DNA from: Polymyxa betae
Taxonomy: Eukaryota > Endomyxa > Phytomyxea > Plasmodiophorida > Plasmodiophoridae
Length of the DNA: 23,486 nucleotides
Reading direction: 5' to 3'
Assembly: GCA_003693705.1 (NCBI GenBank)
Contig: RBZT01000676.1
Location: 1 to 23,486 of the forward strand
The notes under the pieces are model-generated. The model was not told the origin of the DNA. It saw nothing but the letters and a program-made list of their open reading frames with translations, and did no database searches. The translations under genes were made by a program, and so were the position numbers. Below, in pieces: positions 17,869-23,486 of this stretch. The first letter of the stretch is position 1. Each line of letters starts with the position of its first letter.

Positions 17869-18285
17869 GCACAGCCCGTTCATTGTCAATTTTAATTCAA
17901 TCGAATCTATAAGATCGGCGATGAATATGCAATCATGACAAGCGGCAGTTCTCGAGAAAATCGATCTCGTTGCCTCGAGCCGACAGGTTCGCTGCTGTTA
18001 GATTCCGCTTTGATAAAATATCACAAGTACCTTGCGAAGACAATAAGATCGCAGCCGAGAGCCTCGTTCAATGTTCGCAGGAAACAATGGCAATAACCGG
18101 ACACAAGAAACCGAAAAAATCCTTAAATCGTTCGAAACTTTTTTCCAATAAAACAACTCTTTATTCGTCCAAAGTAAAGCCCGATTGGTAGTAGAAAATA
18201 AAAGCAGGTCAGAAATCGATCCATTCCATAAAAATGATACAAACCCTAAACCCTAACCCTATCATATCCTTATCTTGATCCGGTA
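17869..18285. other. Spacer ending in a telomere-like box
   Basis: No supported gene. A 73-codon plus frame at 17970-18191 starts without ATG and has no features. 18241-18261 holds three consecutive telomere-like units (AAACCCTAAACCCTAACCCT plus one base). Confidence 0.4.
18241..18261. promoter_or_regulatory. Telomere-like box, three units
   Basis: AAACCCTAAACCCTAACCCT followed by A: the longest such run in the window, mixing TTTAGGG- and TTAGGG-type spacing, 25 bp upstream of an ATG (18286). Confidence 0.6.
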
Positions 18286-18459
18286 ATGCGAGGTCGTATG
18301 TCTCAGCATTACAATTGTGAGACGCACTCTGATAGCAATTGCACAATAGCGGCGTCTTCATCATTATCTTCGAAATCCGACCATGCAAAAGCATCCGCAG
18401 AAATCCAGGGCTTTGCGGACCTACGGTGTTTCAGTGTATCTGTTGAAGAACATTCATAA
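18286..18459 (+). CDS. Hypothetical 57-aa ORF upstream of F-box exon
   Basis: The ATG lies 25 bp after the telomere-like box. The frame is Ser-rich (TIAASSSLSSKSDHAKASAE) and ends in TAA at 18459. It may be the first exon of the F-box gene: a GTATCT donor at 18439 is available, but the phase does not fit the only acceptor that keeps the F-box frame (18507-18508). A competing minus-strand frame (18309-18563, ending WSDFEDNDEDAAIVQLLSE) overlaps it, so the coding strand is uncertain. Confidence 0.25.
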   Translation: MRGRMSQHYNCETHSDSNCTIAASSSLSSKSDHAKASAEIQGFADLRCFSVSVEEHS

Positions 18460-18509
18460 GTGGAGTTTGCGGGCAGAAAACCTTTGTATAGAGATAATGA
18501 CATCTGAGC

Positions 18510-18779
18510 TGCGCCGTGTTTGACGACCTGCCAGCCGACCTGATCAAACAGATCGCTATTCATTGCGATAACGATACCATCTGCAAACTCGCTTTAACCT
18601 CTCAAGCCCTCTACAGACTCGTCGAACACCGTCTTCTCATCCGCAACTTTATCTACATAGAAGCCATTGTCGAGAAAACGTCATCCGATATGGAATCCGC
18701 CGCCTGGTCTATCAGCAATCTACCGCTTCAACTAAGTCATATCTTGATGTCTTTTGAATCCAAATTTTGTAGAAAATGA
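18510..18779 (+). CDS. F-box domain protein (exon or fragment)
   Basis: The frame reads VFDDLPADLIKQIAIHCDND, then TICKLALTSQALYRLVEHRL, the classic F-box pattern LPxDLLxxIxxxL...D...L..TS..LY.LV. F-box proteins bind Skp1 through this domain and recruit targets to SCF ubiquitin ligases. About 88 residues are open before a TGA at 18779, and no substrate-binding repeats follow. There is no in-frame ATG between the upstream TGA (18498) and the domain. An ATG at 18497 (MTSELRRV) is one base out of frame, so either an upstream exon ends at the AG at 18507-18508 or a single-base loss broke the start. Possibly a pseudogene. Confidence 0.6.
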   Translation, partial: CAVFDDLPADLIKQIAIHCDNDTICKLALTSQALYRLVEHRLLIRNFIYIEAIVEKTSSDMESAAWSISNLPLQLSHILMSFESKFCRK

Positions 18780-18883
18780 CGATATTGAACTGATATGAAA
18801 TGAATATGATGGTGATTGTTTAGAGCCTGATTAATCCTCATAGAAAATGGTTTTCCAGAAAAGACTACGATGTCCTTATCATG

Positions 18884-19320
18884 TTAAGTTTTTCTTTTCA
18901 AAAGTTCTAGATCGAGTTGGATTGAGTTGGTCGAATGAGACGACGCTGTCTGAAACTGTATCATAGAAATTTCCTGCAACTTTCCGCAGAGATAAAGCGA
19001 CAATATCGGGGTGTGATTCACCAGAAAACCGTCGTCAACATTCTGGTCTCTCAAGCAATTGATTGATTCCAAGGATTGAAAATCCTGCCAAAGCCCATTT
19101 CCAGAGCCTGCTATCGCGATTTTGGTACCCAGACGAGACCATCAACAATCCATAATTGCTTGTCGATAGGATTGCCGGCTTCCTCAAACATCTGCAGGCC
19201 GTTTTCCAACTCAATGTATGAATGAAAGGTGAAATTCTGCTTGATCACGGGGATCGTGTCGCAGAACGGAATCCGCCATTTCTCAACTTTCAATTTCTGC
19301 ACTGGAAAGCAAACGCACAA
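18884..19320 (-). CDS. Coding-like minus-strand frames, unresolved
   Basis: 19320-19111 reads KLKVEKWRIPFCDTIPVIKQ, then NFTFHSYIELENGLQMFEEA and PIDKQLWIVDGLVWVPKSR before a stop. 19072-18884 reads NQNVDD-type sequence with ILSLYLCGKLQEISMIQFQT and NSIQLDLELLKRK. A possible GTGAATC donor after GFL (about 19022) resembles the donor after NFL/AFL in the repeat-module gene, but no module similarity is convincing. These could be exons of one gene; I could not join them. Confidence 0.2.
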
Positions 19321-19445
19321 TTCTTGAGCGAAAGTTCATCCGCTTTCTCTCAAAACGGGTCCGCCATATCTCAGCTTTCATTTTCTGTACTAAAAAGCAG
19401 ACACAAATTTCTTGAACAAAACGTCACCCGCATTCGCTCTGCCAA
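19262..19445. repeat. 88-bp imperfect tandem repeat (two units)
   Basis: TCCGCCATTTCTCAACTTTC at 19272 recurs as TCCGCCATATCTCAGCTTTC at 19360, and the similarity continues (TTTCTGCACTGGAAAGC versus TTTCTGTACTAAAAAGC; ATTCTTGAGC versus TTTCTTGAAC; ATCCGCTTTCTCTC versus ACCCGCATTCGCTC). The period of 88 is not a multiple of three, so it does not encode a repeated peptide in one frame. Confidence 0.85.
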
Positions 19446-19479
19446 TATGATAATCATTTTCTCACATCGATCTCCATGA

Positions 19480-20268
19480 TCTCTTTAGTCTAAAATCGCC
19501 GAAAGTATCGCGCTGGCCAGCATGATCTAAACAGCCGTACACAGATTGCGACGATCACTGCTTGCATGGGCCAACAGTGATGGTTTACGTTTCAATGTAA
19601 CGTAACGATAAGTAGTCGCGTCTGTGGAAACATAACCAGGCACCAGGTGCGAAACGTCTCGACGCGCAGACCCGCCCCAGATCGTGACCAGTATGGTTGA
19701 GCCGGCATACTGGCCCGAAGGGGGTGGACGGGGGTCTGTCCCGGACTCCGGCAGGCTGTAGGTAACGCAGCAATCCGAAATTCGACAAAACTCGGCTATT
19801 CAGGGTCCAACTGAATATTTGTCTGTTGTTGTTCTACGAATTTCAAACTGATCTTTCAATGTAATAAATGTTATTGATTTTTCGCCCTCTCACCATGAAA
19901 TTGTGAATTTGAGGTTATTCATAATCTAATGCTGGACAACGGCTTGCCTCTTTGAAATCATGGGACCTAATACTGTCTCCAATCGCTTATAATGAGCCTT
20001 AGCCAACTACTTGACAATTTGAGGCTGCGATCCTTTCTTCCATTGTCCATTTCTGGTAGCGCATTGGAATGGGTTTATGCATTCAAAAAACCCTAACAAT
20101 TATACAAATCGAGCAGCCAAAACATCAGGAAGGAATATCCCGCATTTCGGAAGCTTACAGGCTGCTGAATCCGTCTCTAACGATCCCAAACCCTAAAACC
20201 CTCGTCTGACAAGTACTGAGATGTGAAGATCAAGTACGAGTACCGCTGTTAATTGATTAGAGGCGGTG
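19480..20268. other. Spacer with two telomere-like boxes
   Basis: No supported coding frame; a 67-codon minus frame at 19585-19788 has no ATG. AAACCCTAAC lies at 20088-20097 and CAAACCCTAAAACCCT at 20187-20202, the second about 70 bp upstream of the ATG of the next gene. Confidence 0.45.
20187..20202 (+). promoter_or_regulatory. Telomere-like box in putative promoter of the 89-aa gene
   Basis: CAAACCCTAAAACCCT, two units, ending 66 bp before the ATG at 20269. In plants AAACCCTAA boxes lie at similar distances upstream of housekeeping genes; the same role here is inference. Confidence 0.45.
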
Positions 20269-20708
20269 ATGGCGACGGCGTCCGCCGTAGCGCCGGGATT
20301 ATCGATCGACGATATCGCGTAAGATTCCAACGCACTCAATGTTACCCATTGTCACTGTAACGATAGGGTTCGGATCGGAGCCAAGCTGCAGGCAGTGAGA
20401 CGGAGTCCGACTGATACGATTGGTAGGGTTTGAAGGCGGCGCTGTGTGATAGCTGTACTGAGGTTGACCAGCTCTGGCTGCGTTACGACACGAGATCGAT
20501 TCGAATCAAATACGCGATGATACGTTACTGGCCGAGAACGAAGACTATCGTTACCTCTTTCAAGAGCTTCTCGAATTCTGTGGTAAAATCATTCAGTTCG
20601 AAGAATTTCCATTTTGTTTCTTGACAATGCTTAAGAAAAAAAATTATTTTCACAGATATCCAATTTGAGAAATTTGTTAGAAAAACAATGAACGATTTCG
20701 ATTGCTGA
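20269..20708 (+). CDS. Small coiled-coil protein (89 aa), four short exons
   Basis: Exons 20269-20318, 20367-20422, 20472-20582 and 20656-20708 sum to 270 nt and read through in one frame; introns are 48, 49 and 73 nt, with donors GTAAGA, GTAGGG and GTAAAA and acceptors ACGATAG, TGACCAG and TTTTCACAG. Phases (2, 1, 1) all agree. The protein starts MATASAVAPGLSIDDIAVRI, continues GAKLQAVRRSPTDTIG, then ALAALRHEIDSNQIRDDTLL and AENEDYRYLFQELLEF, a heptad-like helix rich in Leu and Glu, and ends FVRKTMNDFDC before TGA. The TGA is only 37 bp before the next gene's ATG. I do not recognise the family; a short coiled-coil adaptor is the natural reading. The boundaries are predicted from sequence, but the chance that three introns agree in phase by accident is small. 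Confidence 0.7.
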
Positions 20709-20745
20709 TAGCTCTGCAGAGCGTTCGCCAGAGGTGCCCTGCTCG

Positions 20746-21993
20746 ATGGCCGATCTTCGCCTATTCTACACACTAAAGGCGTTGATGGCCGAGATCCCCG
20801 CCCTAAGCACCGATCGCACGGTCCAGAATTCGCTGCTGCGCGACGCCGTCACCTGGTATCATCGCCAGGGCCAGCAGCAGCAGCAGCACGTGACGACGCG
20901 CCTGGCCACGAACCGCTTCGCCGACTACAATCGCCATACGATGGCGTTCTGGCCGCTGACCAGTACGACCAAGGTCCGGACCCGGGACCTGGCGGCCGCC
21001 CACCCGAATCGGGCCCCGGAAGGACGGAGCGGGTTCACGCCGGCGCCCATCATTGGCGAGATGAAAGGCTGGCAGAGGCCGCCGCCCTTGTCGGTGTTAA
21101 AGGCGGCGCAGCCCGACTCGACAGTCGCCCTTATAGAAGGCGGCTGCGCTCAAGCTGCTGACTCATCCCCAGAGGCCCCATCCACAGAGGAAGGCCGGGC
21201 CCCAGTCGCCAGTCGTGGTCTGGGCCGCGCCGCCACATTCGCTGAGCTCGACGCCATCTATCTTCGAGGGCGCCATCGCGAGGCGACCCAAGCCTACGTC
21301 GAGCGCCAGGTCCGCGACAAGGTCGAGCTCTGGGCCGCCGACCGCTCCCGTCATGTCGAATCCATCGTCCAGCGCCAGGTGCTGCCGCGGACCCAGAGCC
21401 TTCCCTGTCTGCATTTCACCGCCAACGCCTACAGCAAAAACCAGTCATGGAAACTATCCCCGGGCCGGCACGACCTACCAACAACGAGCGCGTCGAATGC
21501 AGATCTGGACGTGATCTCATGCGACACTGCCGACGCTGTTCACGTCCCGATGATGTCGTGGCCGGCGACGCCGCTGCGCGCGGATTCGCGTCTGACGCCG
21601 CAGGGCGTCGTCGATGCGCGTCAGTCGCTGATGCGATCGCTGTTCAACCCTCAGACGGCGCTCACCATCGATCTGCGGGCGCCGTCGCAGGCGCTGGTCG
21701 AGACGATTCCGGCGCCGACGACGCACGAGCTGCGCTGCGACGAGCTGAAATGCGCCGCCCGATGCAAATGGAAGCTGACGAGGGCCGGTATTAACATCGG
21801 TCGTGGCGTGATCGAGAGGGCCCTGGTCCAGTACGGCGTGTCGCTGACGCCGGCGGATCGGAAGACGCTGTTTCCGCGTCCCGATGACGGGCTGTTGATG
21901 GATCCGACCGGGGAGGCGTCGCAGAACGCGGCCAAGGCCAATAAGGTGGCCAAAGGCAAGAAGGGCAAAAAGTCCAAAAAGAAAAAGAAATAA
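20746..21993 (+). CDS. Conserved-looking 415-aa basic protein, unknown function
   Basis: Single exon. ATG at 20746 (MADLRLFYTLKALMAEIPAL) is the first in-frame ATG after a TGA at 20689. GC-rich coding composition stands out from the flanks. Features: a Gln run at residues 43-47 (GQQQQQH, from CAGCAGCAG); a middle region with FAELDAIYLRGRHREATQAY and VERQVRDKVELWAADRSRHV (probably helical, charged); a C-terminal block RCDELKCAARCKWKLTRAGI with VIERALVQYGVSLTPADRKT and GLLMDP; and a Lys-rich end (KGKKGKKSKKKKK) before TAA. The compact C-terminal block looks like the conserved part. No family was recognised; the tail suggests binding to nucleic acid, microtubules or the nucleolus, but that is a guess. 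It follows the 89-aa gene by 37 bp and converges on the 156-aa gene. Confidence 0.85.
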   Translation: MADLRLFYTLKALMAEIPALSTDRTVQNSLLRDAVTWYHRQGQQQQQHVTTRLATNRFADYNRHTMAFWPLTSTTKVRTRDLAAAHPNRAPEGRSGFTPAPIIGEMKGWQRPPPLSVLKAAQPDSTVALIEGGCAQAADSSPEAPSTEEGRAPVASRGLGRAATFAELDAIYLRGRHREATQAYVERQVRDKVELWAADRSRHVESIVQRQVLPRTQSLPCLHFTANAYSKNQSWKLSPGRHDLPTTSASNADLDVISCDTADAVHVPMMSWPATPLRADSRLTPQGVVDARQSLMRSLFNPQTALTIDLRAPSQALVETIPAPTTHELRCDELKCAARCKWKLTRAGINIGRGVIERALVQYGVSLTPADRKTLFPRPDDGLLMDPTGEASQNAAKANKVAKGKKGKKSKKKKK

Positions 21994-22468
21994 ATTCGAT
22001 TTCTTTGGCGCGATACAAACAATTCTGCTTTCCCAGATTCTGATCATAATGAATATTCTGGAGCTTCGAAAGGATGCCATTTGATGTTTCAGAATGAAAA
22101 CCGAAACTTCTTTATCGCTCGCCGAAACATTTTGACTGTTTACAAGAAGATCGGCCGATTTGTGTTTAGATTGCAAAGTGTGACATTTTTCTGTTAAAAG
22201 TGTTATTGTTCAATTCGCGGTCTGGTTCATTAGAAAACGCTCTAATGAGGAGAAATTATCAACCGAAGTCTGAGGTTTCTGGAGATCGCTAACTGCTTCG
22301 AATGCAGAATAACCTCTAGCAATAGGAATTCGTTCAAATGCGCTTTTCCAGAAATAACTGCTCAATCATCTGCGTATTGGCTTTAGATGAAAAGATTGAG
22401 CAAAACCTGCATCAAATACAAAGATTGATTCGAGTTTACTGAAATATTTGAGATTGTAAAAGCCATGT
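21994..22468. other. Convergent intergenic spacer
   Basis: AT-rich, between the 3' ends of two convergent genes. No ORF, repeat or RNA gene seen. Confidence 0.6.
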
Positions 22469-22939
22469 TTACGCCATATGACGTTCACCATAGAGCCAGG
22501 GCGGGTATTGCCTGGCTTCGGTCAGATTCATAAGGAAGCGCTTCACATCGGTCCGATTCACGCCATTCTGTTTGATCTCGGCCTTGACTTTATGAAAGCA
22601 GGCTCGGAACACAACCCGATCGTCGTCCGGGGCGGGCGCCACGCGCAAACAGAAATCACGATCGCCGTACATGACCGCCAGCCATCTCGTGAGATACTTT
22701 TCGGGTCGGCTGCCTTCATACGACCATCGCAGCTGATCTTTGACGATATAGGCGCGATCTGGGCCCAGGCGGATGTCGACAGCCTCAAACGGGTCGCGAT
22801 CCGAAGGTTTCGGCTCGATGGCGATCGTCAGCAGCTCGTCGTCGGAAGGCGGATTCCGAGACGCCGGCATCAGCTGGTCGCAGAGCCAGCCGCCGACGCC
22901 CTCGGTCCAGTCCTCGAGCACCTCTCGTAGCGATCGCAT
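22469..22939 (-). CDS. Hypothetical protein, 156 aa
   Basis: ATG at 22939 (MRSLREVLEDWTEGVGGWLC) on the minus strand; single open exon ending TAA at 22469. Coding-type composition is clear: charged, with alternating strand-like segments (VDIRLGPDRAYIVKDQLRWS, YLTRWLAVMYGDRDFCLRVA, DDRVVFRACFHKVKAEIKQN) and a helical end (DVKRFLMNLTEARQYPPWLY). The overlapping plus-strand frame (22478-22930) is its antisense shadow. No signal peptide, membrane segment or known motif. A codon just before the ATG is TTG, so the ATG is the natural start. A 5' exon further upstream cannot be excluded. Confidence 0.7.
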   Translation of the reverse strand: MRSLREVLEDWTEGVGGWLCDQLMPASRNPPSDDELLTIAIEPKPSDRDPFEAVDIRLGPDRAYIVKDQLRWSYEGSRPEKYLTRWLAVMYGDRDFCLRVAPAPDDDRVVFRACFHKVKAEIKQNGVNRTDVKRFLMNLTEARQYPPWLYGERHMA

Positions 22940-23486
22940 CAACGTGTTAGACAGACGTCAAATCCGACCATGGGCTCGGAAACGCCGGGGCCGATTCTCA
23001 CCACGAATTTGTTCATGGGAAGAAGGCGGCGCATTTTCATATTGGGGATTTACGCACTTTCCTGAAAGAAGACTCATTCTGTTCCTGTTTGAACTTTTGT
23101 GAACATCTCAACTATGACGCACATTCTTTTAGCGCTCTGTTTCAGATTTCGGAAACATCTTCACTTAGGACGCACTTTTTGCGTGGCGGCTCATTCTCTT
23201 CCAGTTTGAAAAAATACAAATTCTACGTTTTGGAGGATCTCACAGATTGTAAAAAATTCCGGGTTAGCGGGCTTTTCATAGCTGCAGGGTTGATACACCT
23301 GATTTTTTTTTTGGAACAGTTTGCAGAAATCCTTTGTTCTAGTGTTAATACAGCTCCTGACCGAGGCAAGCCGCCTATGAATTTCAAATCTGTAGCTAGG
23401 GTTAGGAGCTTATAAAATAATTTATTATTTAACTACGGCCGTCGGAGACAGGCCGGCCCTGTCCAGGCGGGGCTACCTGGCAGGGG
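22940..23486. other. Right-end spacer with imperfect repeats
   Basis: ACGCACTTT-type motifs recur at about 23052, 23118 and 23169, and CTCATTCTGTTCCTGTTTGA (about 23081) recurs as CTCATTCTCTTCCAGTTTGA (about 23192), suggesting an old repeat of about 117 bp. A telomere-like CTAGGGTTAGG lies at 23397-23407. The last 50 bases are markedly GC-rich and unlike the rest. No gene is supported. Confidence 0.4.

Noticed and set aside
18309-18563. 84-aa minus-strand frame opposite the F-box region
   Set aside because: The acidic end looks plausible, but there is no ATG, and it overlaps the clear plus-strand F-box. Kept only as a doubt in the neighbouring entry.
21517-22176. 219-aa minus-strand frame
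   Set aside because: Antisense shadow of the GC-rich 415-aa gene; Arg/Gln-rich composition is typical of such shadows.
22478-22930. 150-aa plus-strand frame
   Set aside because: Antisense of the 156-aa gene; the minus frame has an ATG and more protein-like composition.
1-23486. Prokaryotic systems (CRISPR, operons, toxin-antitoxin, phage)
   Set aside because: No arrays, ribosome-binding sites or operonic ORFs; spliceosomal introns show this is eukaryotic nuclear DNA.

Overview
This is eukaryotic nuclear DNA, most likely from an intron-rich protist. The evidence is: a nine-exon cyclin-dependent kinase gene with GT-AG introns; several other genes that read through only if short introns (about 46-100 nt) are removed; a decayed LINE; a tRNA-derived SINE-like element; a FAR1/Mutator-type zinc finger; and many short telomere-like AACCCTAA motifs of mixed TTAGGG/TTTAGGG type scattered inside the window. 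I cannot name the organism. The mix of GC-rich exons and AT-richer spacers, short introns and a CDKC/CDK12-type kinase fits several protist groups (Rhizaria or Amoebozoa, for example). Exon boundaries were read by eye and are predictions.

Layout. 30-761 (-): a FAR1/MULE-like zinc-finger protein, followed by a palindrome cluster (887-966). 1058-3113 (-): a lineage-specific secreted protein built of repeated modules, with conserved intron positions and a Trp-to-TGA change. 3.5-6.8 kb: coding-like segments that change frame, with no clean gene. 6.8-11.3 kb: a duplicated locus. Two two-exon membrane-protein paralogues (7502-8256 and 9756-10439) are separated by a SINE-like element and bracketed by a second repeat pair, half direct and half inverted. 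12400-15334 (+): the kinase, a CDK9/CDK12/CDKC-type RNA polymerase II CTD kinase with a His-rich RNPD-repeat tail. 15.7-16.4 kb: weak coding-like exons. 17.0-17.9 kb (+): LINE RNase H and zinc-knuckle remnant. 18.3-19.5 kb: a telomere-like box, an F-box exon and an 88-bp tandem repeat. 20269-20708 (+): a hidden four-exon gene for an 89-residue coiled-coil protein. 20746-21993 (+): an intronless 415-residue basic protein. 22469-22939 (-): a 156-residue unknown protein, convergent with it.

The three genes at the right end are closely packed and look like ordinary conserved genes, as does the kinase. The left half looks like a fast-evolving or subtelomere-like region with family expansion, mobile elements and decay. 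Apart from the kinase, the F-box, the RNase H/zinc-knuckle and the FAR1-like finger, no product could be matched to a known family.
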